DNA of 64,000 nt from Hypericum androsaemum (Eukaryota; Streptophyta; Magnoliopsida; Malpighiales; Hypericaceae), in contig OZ023182.1 of NCBI GenBank assembly GCA_963995505.1, positions 8,052,707-8,116,706 of the forward strand, given 5' to 3'. The notes under the pieces were generated by a model. It was not told where the DNA came from and made no database searches. It saw nothing but the letters and a program-made list of their open reading frames with translations. A program made the position numbers and the translations under genes. Shown here piece after piece: positions 1 to 10,595 of the stretch. Position 1 is the stretch's first letter. Every line of letters starts with the position of its first letter.

Positions 1-133
1 AAGAGGCCGACAGCTGTGAGTTTGCGGACTCTTGTTCTGTCCGTAAATATATTTATAAAATTTTACTTCTACAATAAAATACATGTTGCGAGAATTTTTC
101 CACGTTATGCAAAGAAAGAAAGACACATACATG

Positions 134-1372
134 TGTTGGGTATGGAGCCTGAGTACGAATGAAGTGCTCGGGTGGCTCGAGTGAAGAGCCGTGAAGATGG
201 TCCCAGAGTTGATCGATTGGGTTCGTAGTCTGGGGACGCTCGGAGAATCAATCGAGTCAAGAGTCGAGTGAAGACATCAAGGACATCTGAGAGTCGTGTG
301 GCTCGAGTGAAGAGCACGAGGAGTCGAGTGGCTCAATTGAAGAGCCTCGGGAGTTGATCGATATGATTCGGTACTCGAAGACGATCGCGGGAATCAATTG
401 GATCGAGAAATGGAGTCCAGATGCGAAAATGGCGGCGAAACGAAGAAGCAAAGTGTTGGGCTGCCAACCAGGCGGCCGCCGGCCCCCCTAGAAGTGCTCC
501 CGCTCCCGGGGGACGCCGTGTTTCCCAGGCGGCCGCCGGGTCTCCGCTGCCTGGACATTTTTGGGACAAAAATGCCCCTCCCGGCTCTAAATAGTTCCCT
601 AGGTTTTGTGGGACTATAAATTTCCTTTGAACCCTCCAAGGAGAGGAGGGTTGTCCATGGCAAAGAGAGGAGGAGAAGAGGAGAAAGCTCTCCAAGTGAA
701 GGAGAGTGGCCCATGTCCCCCTAGTTGCCCAACCCAAGTGAAGGGTTGTCTCCAAGTGAAGGAGATAGAGAAGAAGAAGAAGACCTATGAAGATGGGTTG
801 CCTCAAAGTGAAGGAGGTAGTGGAGAAGAAGACTCAAGAAGAAGGGTTATCTCCAAGTGAAGGACAAACCCAAAAGAAAGGGCAGCCACTCTGAGTGAAG
901 GAGGAGGTGCTCTCCGAGTGAAGGAGAGTTGTCCGAAGTGTTGGTAGAGCCCAAGTCCAAGGGCCTTGCCAAGAGAAGGGTTAGCCATCCGAGTGAACGA
1001 GGTGGTGCTCTCTGAGTGAAGGAGAGTTGGCCCGAAGAGTGGGTAGAGCCCAAGCCTAGAGTGAACCTAAGAGAGTGAGCTCCCAAGAGTGTGGGTAGCC
1101 ACGGCGAGAAGAGGAGGAGAGTGAGCCCTGCGTAGGCATCCATTATTGTAAGAGAAAGTGAAGCTCGAGCTGTAAGTAGTGGAATCTCTGCTGGCTTTGA
1201 CGCCCCCGGAGGTAGATCATTGAGGATCGAACTGGGTGAACAAATTTTTATGTCCCTTCTTGTGCTTTCTTTGTGCTTTGGGCGTTGTGTTTCTCGTGGT
1301 TATTGTAGTTTGCTCGTATGTATTTTCGCTTGCGTTGCTTGGATCTACGGAAAGTGGGTAATTTCCCTAACA
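134..1372 (+). mobile_element. Solo LTR, family A (long variant)
   Basis: The segment begins TGTTGGGTATGGAGCCTGAG and ends CCTAACA, the TG...CA form of an LTR. It is flanked by an exact 5-bp target duplication, ACATG at 129-133 and 1373-1377, with no internal retrotransposon sequence between, so it is a solo LTR left by LTR-LTR recombination. A second member with the same start and end lies at 24033-24709. Both carry a TATA-like CTATAAAT and a shared 3' part (GGTGAACAAATTTTT...). This copy is 1239 bp against 677 bp; the extra length is mostly a run of degenerate AAGTGAAGGAG-type units at about 690-1080. ORFs inside on either strand are low-complexity products of that run. The superfamily cannot be assigned without internal domains. 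Confidence 0.88.
690..1085. repeat. Degenerate AAGTGAAGGAG minisatellite inside the LTR
   Basis: Variants of (C)AAGTGAAGGAG / GAGTGAAGGAG recur about a dozen times, for example near 697, 738, 752, 802, 855, 893, 916, 1012, separated by purine-rich spacers of unequal length. The related LTR at 24033 has a single such unit (near 24417), so the array expanded within this copy or its sublineage. Confidence 0.75.
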
Positions 1373-1377
1373 ACATG

Positions 1378-2314
1378 AAATAGTAAACATTAACTAATTA
1401 GGTATAAGCTCCGGCTATCTCTAATATCACGATCCTACCTATCTTCCTACTGTAGTCTTATGTGTCATGAATGAGTGAGTTCTTACTTGGGGCAAGCTAC
1501 CAAAACCCAGCCAAGCCTGTAAATATTTCTGGTCCTGAAACGATAATGGAAATCCGTTTCAGATAGATAGGCACATGCATGGTGGCCTGCTCTTCGGTTT
1601 CGTGATATTCTACGTTCACGGGCTTGGCCAACAATGTTGTGTCACGAAAATTTTCCAACATAATTTTAAAGATTCTTTTGCCATTATGGTATTTGCGAAT
1701 GGTATATATGTATACTAATAAAAGTTGCATCAGTCTAAATGACAAGAGACTTATTATTCACTTAAAAAGTATTAGGTTCTTAGTGAAAAATATTATTAAG
1801 AGAGCTAGAGTGACGATCAATTGAAAATTAAACTTTTCAAAAAAATGGTATACCATCGAAATTCTCTCAATGTGTATCATAAAAAATGTCCACTTGATAA
1901 TATAGATAATATAATTAAATTACTTAAATCTTTTTAACATTCCTATACTATTTGATGTATGTTAGAAAAAAAAAGTACACATTAATAATATAGATAGTAG
2001 AAGAAAATTATTTTTTAAAACATCTTGAACGAGTTATTACATATACCCCTGAATATGACCCAACGTTCAACTCTAAAATTCTAAATATTAGATAAAAAAT
2101 CAACAAACTGTTTACTCTTTTCACGATTCGAGTAAAAGAAAAGGAGTTAGTGTACGTACCAAAATAGAATCCAGGTAGTGAAATTGCGACAAAAACCAAT
2201 CCTATTCCGGGTTGGTACCCTGTTTGCCTCGTAGTTTGTTTGTCCAGTATATACGCTGTCCGCCAATAATTGTGGCCGATAAGATCCGGGACGCGTCACA
2301 TGCGATCGGTCTTC
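1378..2314. other. AT-rich intergenic DNA, nothing recognised
   Basis: No long ORF with protein-like composition, no clear repeat ends. Short ORFs here are random in AT-rich sequence. Confidence 0.5.
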
Positions 2315-2366
2315 TTTGTCTGAGAACCGGTCCTTTTCTTTTTGTCTGAGAACCGGTCCTTTTCTT
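2315..2366. repeat. Exact tandem repeat, 2 x 26 bp
   Basis: The 26-bp unit starting TTTGTCTGAGAACCGGTCC occurs twice head to tail (2315-2340 and 2341-2366) with no mismatch, so it is a recent duplication. Confidence 0.9.
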
Positions 2367-3239
2367 TTTGTTGATTGCTGATGGATTTGTATTATGGGAT
2401 CCCTAATTGCAGGTTCCGCCAAGGTTTCGGGTGCTGGACGGGCATGCCCGTCCAATCTATATTATGCTCTTGATTTAATTTCTTAGTCTGGCTTTAATAA
2501 TACCCGTATTTGTATTATAATAAGTGGAGTATATTATTAGTTAAGGGAGAAGAAAGAAGCACCGTGAGGGTGCTTGAGAAGACTGAAGAGAAACTGTCGG
2601 AACAAAAAATAATTCACAGGTTCGTGCCGAACATAAAGAGCTGTTACTTTCTTTTTTTCCTTTTATTTCTTCTATCTTTAACTCCTGGATTGCTATTGAA
2701 ATAGCTATTCCAAATTCGTTCTCGAATTTATTTCGACACAATTTTTCCGCAACCAGTTAAAAAAATCTTCCCAAGAAAGTGCCACCTAATACAAAAGCGA
2801 GATACAATTGAACCAAACTGCCATAATCCCTATTTACAAAACATGAGTACCAATAACGTAACATAATTTTTAGGAAATTCTATTATTTATTTCTTATTAA
2901 GTGAAATTTGACACAACTTTTGGTTATTACATCATATTGACATCAACAATCCGACCAATTTGATTTAAAAATTATTGGATTCACCATAAAAAAAAAATCA
3001 TGACCTAAAACTTTTTAAGATTAAATGACAATGAATAACTTTTACCCTAAGGAACTACCTCCACATATTCACCCAATGGACCAAATTGACAAATGGAGAA
3101 CTCCAGCCCATGCCATATTGACCTATCCGATGCCCATTCGGACCACACAAGTCCATTACAGACCCAATTAAAGTCCACCCTCTAGACCCCTAGCCAGGCC
3201 CTTTTAGTTGCAGGGCAGGGATGTACGCAAAATTGCGAA
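2367..3239. other. Intergenic DNA, nothing recognised
   Basis: AT-rich. A short perfect palindrome GGACGGGCATGCCCGTCC lies near 2436-2453. No coding region or transposon ends could be supported. Confidence 0.45.
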
Positions 3240-4810
3240 CAATTAAACGCACAAGCAAATAGTATAGTGGTAAGTAAGGTTCTTAAAACTGAGGTTGAAC
3301 ATTAAATCAAGGCAAGTAATTATGTGAAGCGGAGAAATTAAAGTTTTATAAGGTTGTGAAAGGTCGCAAGTAAATAAACGAGATCGGAAACGGAAATAAA
3401 AGACGAGTTGTAAATCAATGGAGATAAACGAGCACGATACCCTTACGGATTACCCATCTATGTCGAGACTATAGTTTTTATGAAGTTCTAACTAGTACCC
3501 GGAGTGTTCTAGTGCATCTTCCTAACACTTCCGCTCATTAGGAGGATAAAACTAAGCTAGAGTAGTTCATGATTGCTAATCAACACTTTCGCTCATTAAT
3601 TAGATCAAGAACTAAGCTAAACTCAATTATGAAGTTAACTCTTAGCGGGTTATCCCTTAGTATCAAGATTCCTCATTAATACCTAAGGACATATCAATTG
3701 ACTCTTTCATTGATTCTAATGCCTTCCGGTCCATTATTATCAACTAAATATCATAATCTAAGTGATCAAGTTAGATTAGGCATTAAGATCATCAATTGAT
3801 AACTATTGTGAAAGATAGTCAAACCATAGCCAACATAGACAAGTAATCACATAATTAGGGCATCGCACTCATAAGAGAACTACTCGCTAAGCATAATCAT
3901 AAAGCACATGATATTAATAGAAGGCATAATAACGAATAGCATAAAAGATAAAGATAGAGAAAACTTAGTAGTTTGAGCAAGTCTCGCCGATCTCCTCCAC
4001 GTAGCTACCCGGAATTGTGACTTTATTAATGATCAAAAGTAGTCTCAATGTCGCAGTAGAAGGTCTCCTTAAAACTAAGAGACTATGGCATATATATAGT
4101 CAAACGACTAAGCTAGAGAATAGGAAAACCTATAGGAGTTTTCCCTAAACTTGAAGACTTGCTAGCCAAGTAATGAAGTAAATAATATATTTATAATCCT
4201 AGGGCTGAAACAGGAGGCCAAAAGTCGTAGCAAACCGAAATAGGTCGAGTCCCCATCTAAAAAGGAAGTGCGAGAAAACTGCCATCGGAGCTGACCTGGC
4301 GCCCGCCAGTGGAGTTGGCGCCCGCCAATGGAACTCTCTGTGATGGACTTGGCGCCCGCCAAGTATTTGGCGCTCGCCGGATCGCTGATCAACTTCATTG
4401 TATCTTCGTATTTTATATTTTTGACCCTCTTCCCCTTCGAATTTAGATTCAACTATAAAAGAAAAAATATATATCGCTCTTCAAGCTTTCCAACGGTATC
4501 TTATTTGATATATTCGGACATTTGAGTAGAAAGTTATGGCTCTTGCAATATGGTCTCTCGAAATCACCTCTCCAACGGTCTTCATTGAGCTCCATTTTCC
4601 TACAAAATATGACAATGGGTAGGAATCCATTCCCGAACACAAATGTACTAAAATGATCATAAGATTTGACATGACATAATAAAAATAACTTAAATCATGA
4701 CTAAACACGCAGAAAACATATGACAAAATATGAACATTTACACACTCATCAGGCAGACCGAAGTCCAGACAACCAGAGATACCTGAAGCCCATAAGACAT
4801 CTAGAGACAC
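3240..4810. repeat. Probable noncoding LTR-like repeat with GGCGCCCGCCA cluster
   Basis: A block of about 1.5 kb differs in texture from its flanks: many short motifs recur (for example CTCATTA, ACTAAGCTA) and four GGCG(C)CCGCC(A) motifs cluster at about 4298-4380. A similar GC-rich cluster sits in the family A LTR at about 24170-24285. It looks like LTR or long-UTR sequence of a retrotransposon, but I could not find matching TG/CA ends with a target duplication, so both borders are approximate. No protein-coding domain was recognised. Confidence 0.35.
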
Positions 4811-5224
4811 AATTAAAACTCGTTATCTTTTAGTTAAATGAAAACAACATCGTGCTTTTGATATTTTGTGAAACTCGAGTTCTGTTGTTTAAAAAATTAT
4901 TTTTCTGTTTTTCTACCTTATAAATTATAGTAATAAAGTTCTTATTGACATTTTTCTGATTACCGTGAGAGGACGGTAATTTAAAACAAGAAGATTAATG
5001 TGAGAGGACGGGGAAGAGCGATTTGAGAAGATTGGAGTTTAGAAAGAGAGGGTTTATTTTAGGTATTTGGGATATTCATATGGTCATTCATTGACATTAT
5101 CGTTTAAAAGGAATTGAGAGTGTGCATTTAATGGACTAAAAAATTGTTTTCCGAAGATAATGGACTAGATCGTATATTTAACCAAATAACAATGGCCATA
5201 GAGTTTCTTTAGAGTGCAACTCTA
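4811..5224. other. AT-rich intergenic DNA
   Basis: Contains only a short local duplication of GTGAGAGGACGG (4965-5012). No gene seen. Confidence 0.45.
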
Positions 5225-5232
5225 GTTCGTTT

Positions 5233-5913
5233 TAAGGATGGCAGAAGTACCCATACCCTGTGGGTCGGACCTTACCCTTACCCTATGAGTTAAAGGTATG
5301 TTGACTTTGACTGGGTCTAGGATATGGTATGAGTATGGGTCCATGTTTAGTTAGATCATGTGGGTCGTACCATACCCTTACATTTTTACTATACTTTAGA
5401 CTCTATCCTAATTAGACCATAGTTAGACCCAATTGATAATATATATAATACACTTTATGGTTAACTTTAACATATTTATTATGTTATTACACAACCAGCT
5501 TACAAAATGTCGTGAATGATGGATCACTAAGAAATCGATATTTTATATTTTTCTTTTGTTGAATTGTTTATGTACTTCAAATTCGAAAGAAAAAATCTCG
5601 TACTATTGAAATTTAATTACAAAATTTGATATTTCATTAATTTTCTATTGAATGTTGATATCCAATGTAGTAGGTGTCTTGAATTTGTATAAATTTTATA
5701 TAGAAATTACTTTTTAATTAAAAATTATCAAAAAGTTGAACGTTAAAGGGTCGGACCCTGCAGACCCTATAGACCCTCGGTCTCCAGGAGGGTATGGTAT
5801 GAATCTAACAGTAAAAAATTTGTAGGGTCGAGGATAGGGTATGAGTCTAACTAAAAAAACTAGGTTATGTGTATGGTCTTATCAATACCCTACCGTACCC
5901 ATTGTCATCCCTA
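5233..5913. mobile_element. Putative non-autonomous hAT-like element
   Basis: The left end TAAGGATGGCAGAAGTACC is matched in inverted orientation by the right end, which reads TAGGGATGACAATGGGTAC from the other strand. The flanks are near-identical 8-bp direct repeats, GTTCGTTT (5225-5232) and GTTTGTTT (5914-5921). An 8-bp duplication is the hAT hallmark. Inside, GGGTCGGACC and GGGTATGGTATGAGT-type motifs are repeated near both ends as subterminal repeats. There is no transposase ORF. Confidence 0.6.
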
Positions 5914-5921
5914 GTTTGTTT

Positions 5922-6415
5922 GCGAAGAGGAGATATAGACACAAAAAGCTACCGTTTGTTCTTCCTTCCTATGGAGGGAAAAGTATACATAATTTGTGTT
6001 CTACCTGGTCCCGAAAACTATAACCTAACTAACTTAGTGTAAATACAAGATAGGGGTATTAACAAGCCCTTGGATTGGGCACGGACTGTTGGGATTCGCT
6101 CTGTGCCACGCAAGAGTGAATCTGAGCCGTTGAACGACTCTGGAAAGGCGCGAGGGAGATCCAACGGTGGCACGCGAAGCGGGGTATAAGAGTAATTATG
6201 ACGCGTGAAAACAAGTGTCCAACTTGGAAAAGGAGAGAGAGTGGTGATGGGATCCATAAGGGAGTAATTTTTCCGTAACTTGCATGCATTTTTTCCCTTT
6301 CCATTAAATGTTATCTCCTTTTATGTCTATCATTTAATTTTTTTTGAAACACAATATATTTTTTTGAAGCACATTAATTTTTTTCTGTCTTTCCAATAAA
6401 TTTTTATATGGCATG
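5922..6415. other. Intergenic DNA, no gene recognised
   Basis: A locally GC-richer patch at 6060-6260 yields overlapping short minus-strand ORFs (60-81 aa), but they have no recognisable domain and are open in two frames at once, so I do not call a gene. Confidence 0.4.
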
Positions 6416-6800
6416 CCCGGCTGCGATTAAATGACATGCCCGGTTACAATTAAATGGCATGCCTAGTTACAATAAATGGCATACCCAGTTATGAATAATT
6501 AATTAAATGGCATGCCCGATTACAATAAAATGACATGTCCGATTTTGATAAAAAGACATACCCGGTTATAATTAAATGACATATTTGGTACGTAACCAGA
6601 CATGCTATTTAATCGTAATTGGACCTGCCATTTGATTAATTATTTAATTTATTAAATATTGACATGCCATTTGACATAACCGGGCATGCCATTTAATTAA
6701 TTATTAATTTTATTAAATATCAACGTGACATGCCATTTGACATAACCTGAGCATGTCATTTGATATAACATGGATATACCAATTGACATAACTGGGCTTG
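6416..6800. repeat. Palindromic minisatellite of GGCATGCCCGGTTA-type units
   Basis: The left half (6416-6590) repeats AAATGGCATGCCCGGTTACAATT-like units in one orientation; the right half (6600-6800) repeats the reverse complement (ATAACCGGGCATGCCATTTAATT). Each unit contains the self-complementary GGCATGCC. The whole could fold into a long imperfect hairpin. No coding content and no clear target duplication was found. Confidence 0.75.
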
Positions 6801-7268
6801 CCATTTAATTTATTATTAAAATAATAAAATAAAAGTTCAATTTTCCCAAAAAAAAATTAAAGGTTTAATAATTCTTACATTTATTGCTTGACATGAAATA
6901 TGACACATCTATTTAAAGTCTGCCTTGGAATATGACACATTTATTTAATGCCTTTTCCTCCTTGCCACACGTGCACAAGACCCTTTTTTGGAAATTTTTT
7001 GCCCTCTCTCGCTTGACATGAAATAAGTGGATTCCGTGCCAAATCTGTTCCCTATTAACAATGCGAACAACCGAAATAAGAGCCATAGTTCTTTCTAATT
7101 TCCTGACAACAACAAGCAAGAGCCATCGTTCTTTCTAATCACTCTCGACTCTCTTAAGTACTTTCTTTTTGAGCTAGTTAATGTGCGAGAGCGTTAATCG
7201 TAACTACTCGTCTCTCTAAAGCCGGTGTGTCTTTTCTCTTGTATTTTTTTACTAAGAATTATTGAAGA
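6801..7268. other. Intergenic DNA upstream of the B3 pseudogene
   Basis: Contains small imperfect direct repeats (TGACATGAAATA at 6889 and 7014; AGAGCCAT.GTTCTTTCTAAT at 7079 and 7119). No gene seen. Confidence 0.45.
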
Positions 7269-8055
7269 ATGGAGGGTCAAGCTTCTAGAATTGAAATGGC
7301 CGAGGGGCTATCCAAGGGCGACGATTCAATCAGCAAAACGATCCTTAGGGATACTATCTTAAAGCTCAAAATATGCAAGGGACCCAGAACTCCAAGGGTC
7401 CTTATTGGCGTCATTACTAATTCCAATGATCCTTCTCTGCTTGACAAGATAACAACTACTATTAGTTCCAAGAAGTGACACCGACCCGAAAAGGAAAGCC
7501 GAGAGTTTCAGGCTGGGTGGAAGTCAGCCAAGGAACAGGAGGAGCTGAGGAAGAGGGGCTTGCTTCTTGTCCTACCGGAGGACGTTAGGGCTAAGATGAG
7601 GGAGCTGGGAGGGTTGACAGACCCGATTCAGTTGATAACCAAGTACCTCTACGAGACGGACCTCAGTGTGCACCATGGCCGCTTCAACATCCCGAAAAGG
7701 AGGAGGGCATTGGGTTCCTTAGCGAGTCGGAGTTGGAGGCGCTTGAGAATGAGGAGACGATGAGGGTGAAGTTGGTGGGGCCCAGATGCACGGAGCCCAC
7801 CAGTATGATCCTCAAGAAGTGGAAGATACAGAGTAGCTTCGTCTTAGTCTTGAGTGGAAGAAATTCCTGGAGAAGTACGAGAAGGAGCACCCTGGCGTTC
7901 TCAACAAGTGGGACGGCGTCCAGCTCTGGGCTTCCCACTGCAACGAGGGGACGGACATCTTGCTCTCGCTCGTCGTGGTGGAGCCGGCTACCGCAGCCGT
8001 CGGTGGCCAGCTTGCCGCTTGACCTCGGGCGGGTTGGCTTCGTAGATGCTGCCAT
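7269..8055 (+). pseudogene. B3-domain (DUF313-type) protein pseudogene
   Basis: Conceptual pieces in all three forward frames line up in order with plant DUF313/B3 proteins. Visible motifs are LVLPEDVRAKMRELGG, then TDLSVHHGRFNIPK (7560-7700), then MRVKLVGP...MILKKWKI (from 7733), then EWKKFLEKYEKEHPGVLNKWDGVQLWA and LLSLVVVEP (from about 7852). Reading through needs to pass one in-frame TGA at 7476-7478 and two frameshifts, near 7698 and near 7845, so the gene is broken. The intact family binds DNA through the B3 fold. The N-terminal 70-aa segment (from 7269) is in frame with the first piece and is probably its original start. No introns are needed, as in many DUF313 genes. Confidence 0.75.
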
Positions 8056-8742
8056 GCACGTAGGTGTTGGCGTTACACGTACGGATTCTATTGTTATATT
8101 ATATATCTATATAACTTAGGTTTTACTGAAATTTTAGTGACGAGGTAGTAGGTACTATTACTTTTCATTAGGTTATTCATTTTGTTGTAGTTGTAGGCTT
8201 TCTACTTAATCAGTTGGTACATTGTTTCATTAGGTTTGTTGATTTGGTTTAGTTTAGGCCTTTTGCTTAACCATTGATAGATCAGAGTCCAGTTCATGTT
8301 TTTTTCTAATTAATTAGGACGAAGCATACCTTACCTTTGAGGACTGTGGTCGTAGAATCTGTTAAATAATGGTTTACCCTTTGTTTTTTTAAATATTAAT
8401 TTAGTATCCAAAAATTTACTAAAAAAAATTAATATAAATTCGAATCAAATAATCCCGTCCTTAAAATTCTCCCAATCCCAAATGGAATCTCGAAGCCCAA
8501 TTATTCCCTACCCGCTAAAGGCAACAGGTGGAATTGAAAACCCGGGGAAATGGGAAGAAAGAGGCTCGCGGGAACTAATCCTAAGAGTATTTTATTTTCC
8601 CGTTTTAGCCCTCCAGTCAAAACCCCCCAAACAGTGAAAATCGAAACCAAATCGAAAAGGCTTAAAAAGGAAAGCAACTTTGGAATCTCCTCTCCCCAAC
8701 CAAAATAGAAAAGAGGAGCTAGATCGGGGCGCCGGCGGGGAG
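8056..8742 (+). promoter_or_regulatory. Upstream/promoter region of VAMP711-like gene
   Basis: AT-rich to about 8450, then GC content rises toward the start codon, as in the 5' UTR of an expressed plant gene. No individual element can be assigned with confidence. Confidence 0.4.
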
Positions 8743-9965
8743 ATGGCGATATTGTACGCGGTGGTGGCCCGGGGGACGGTGGTCCTGGCGGAGTTCTCGG
8801 CGACGGCGACCAACGCCAGCGTCATAGCGAGGCAGATTCTGGAGAAGATCCCGGGATCCAACGACACTAACGTCTCCTACTCCCAGGACCGTTACATCTT
8901 CCACGTCAAGCGCACCGACGGCCTCACCGTCCTCTGTATGGCCGACGAGGCCGCCGCCCGTACGCTCTCTCCTTCTCTATCTCTCTCCTTTTGTCTGTTT
9001 GTTTTCCTCGACCGGTACCTCCTCCTACCTAGGGTTTCGTTATGTAACGATCTCGAATGGCTAATTTAATTAGATTTCGTGTTAGTTTTTGTCTGTCGTT
9101 ATTTGTTGGATGACGTGGCAACTGTTGATTGGTTAGATCGATCAACTCTTAGCTTGTTGTTTTGGCTGGGATGTGACGGTTGATCTGTTGCGTCCAGGGA
9201 GGATCCCTTTCACGTTTCTGGAGGACATCCACCAGAGATTTGTGAGGACCTATGCCCGTGCTGTTCACTCCGCTCAGGCTTACGCGATGAACGACGAGTT
9301 CTCTAGGGTTTTGAGCCAGCAGATGGAGTACTACTCCAGCGATCCGAATGCTGACCGGATTAATAGACTCAAGGGTGAAATGGGTCAGGTTCGTGATGCG
9401 ATGTGATTTTTTTTTTGCTATACAGTTGTTCTCGTGCTGTAGATTGTTCGAGGTGTTCAGATTCGTAGCCGAGCACCTTCGTGTTGCAAATTCAGCTTGT
9501 TTGAACTGCTACACTTGAGGGCGATGGGGCTTGTAACTTTGGCTCTTGGTAGATTATTGATCCTTTGGTTTCTCATGGTCTTTTGCCAGGTGAGGAATGT
9601 AATGATCGAGAACATTGACAAAGTGCTGGAGAGAGGTGATCGGTTAGAATTACTTGTGGATAAAACGGCTAATATGCAAGGAAACACCTTCCGGTTCAGA
9701 AAGCAGGCTCGTCGTTTCAGGAACACGGTGTGGTGGAGAAATGTTAAGCTCACGTATGCTCTCTAGCTCCCTTATCAATAAAAGATCACCAAGTTAATTA
9801 CGGGAATTTTTCTTTATGGGATGAGATTTTCCTTGCAAATTTCCTTCGTAACTGATCAAATTCATTGTTACCTGCAGGGTTGGTCTCATACTTCTTCTGT
9901 TAGTGATTATCTACGTTGTACTCTGTTTTGTTTGCGACGGGCTTACTCTACCTAGTTGCATATAA
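8743..9965 (+). CDS. VAMP711: VAMP711-type longin R-SNARE
   Basis: Four exons join in frame: 8743-8959, 9198-9388, 9590-9753, 9878-9965 (660 nt, 219 aa), all with GT-AG introns. Order: N-terminal longin domain (about 1-115, begins MAILYAVVARGTVVLAEFSA), R-SNARE motif (about 130-185, with VRNVMIENIDKVLERGDRLE and LLVDKTANMQ), a basic stretch with WWRN, then a single C-terminal anchor rich in L, I and V (about 190-212) ending LPSCI. The zero-layer residue is Arg in the ERGDRLELLVDK segment. The sequence follows Arabidopsis VAMP711/712/713 more closely than VAMP714 or the VAMP72 group. VAMP71 proteins act in fusion at the tonoplast/late endosome. The start was chosen because MAILYA matches the family; an in-frame upstream ATG at 8680 only adds a non-conserved leader. 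It converges with the FRS gene downstream. Confidence 0.95.
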
Positions 9966-10595
9966 TGAAGATGTGGTCCGGCGATGTTTGGTGTGGAATC
10001 AATGGGTATTCTTTGTCATCTCCAGGTTACCATTTTCATCTACTGTAACTCGTGTATTTATTTATTGTCCGCTAAACTGGAGGTGCCCAAATGCTCCAAG
10101 TTCTGGGCATTTTTTTCGTCTTGTCGAAACTGATTGCTTGAAGTTGTGTGCCTACCCGATCATTGGTCGACGAGCATCGATGCTGTTGCGAGTTCCTTGA
10201 GTGAGACTGAATTGCCTTATTTATGTGGCATATAAATTTTATTGGCTTCCTCTTTAATGTATCCCAGATTCCCCGTTCTTCACGTTGTAGAACATTTGTT
10301 TGAGGAATTCCATTACCCTTGCTAAGCACATTACAATTTTATTCAATATTCTTTGCGACGTGGTGGCAGTAACTAACTATGGATTCTGGATTTCGAATGG
10401 GAGTCAAACTCCGCATGTCAACGCCAGGTCAGAGAAATTTGCTCCGAACTGTGGAACTGCCATCCACGTCTAGGACACTTGTTATCGAAAACCAGGACAA
10501 TTTTGCTCTGGAATTCTCTACAAAATGCCGAGTGTCGCACGAATAATTTGCGTGACGTGACAGTTGGTTCTGTACAATTGGTCACTATAAGTAGT
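9966..10595. other. 3' flanks of the convergent VAMP711-like and FRS genes
   Basis: This is the 3' UTR and downstream region of both genes. Short ORFs here are not protein-like. No repeat found. Confidence 0.5.

Noticed and set aside
333..1143. Overlapping minus- and plus-strand ORFs of 60-157 aa
   Set aside because: They lie inside the solo LTR, are open through the purine-rich repeat array in several frames, and have low-complexity composition.
8743..9965. VAMP714 identity for the R-SNARE
   Set aside because: First impression, but SNDTNVSYSQDRYIFHVKRT and RRIPF.FLEDIHQRFVRTY fit the VAMP711/712/713 group better, and the neighbours agree with the VAMP711 locus.
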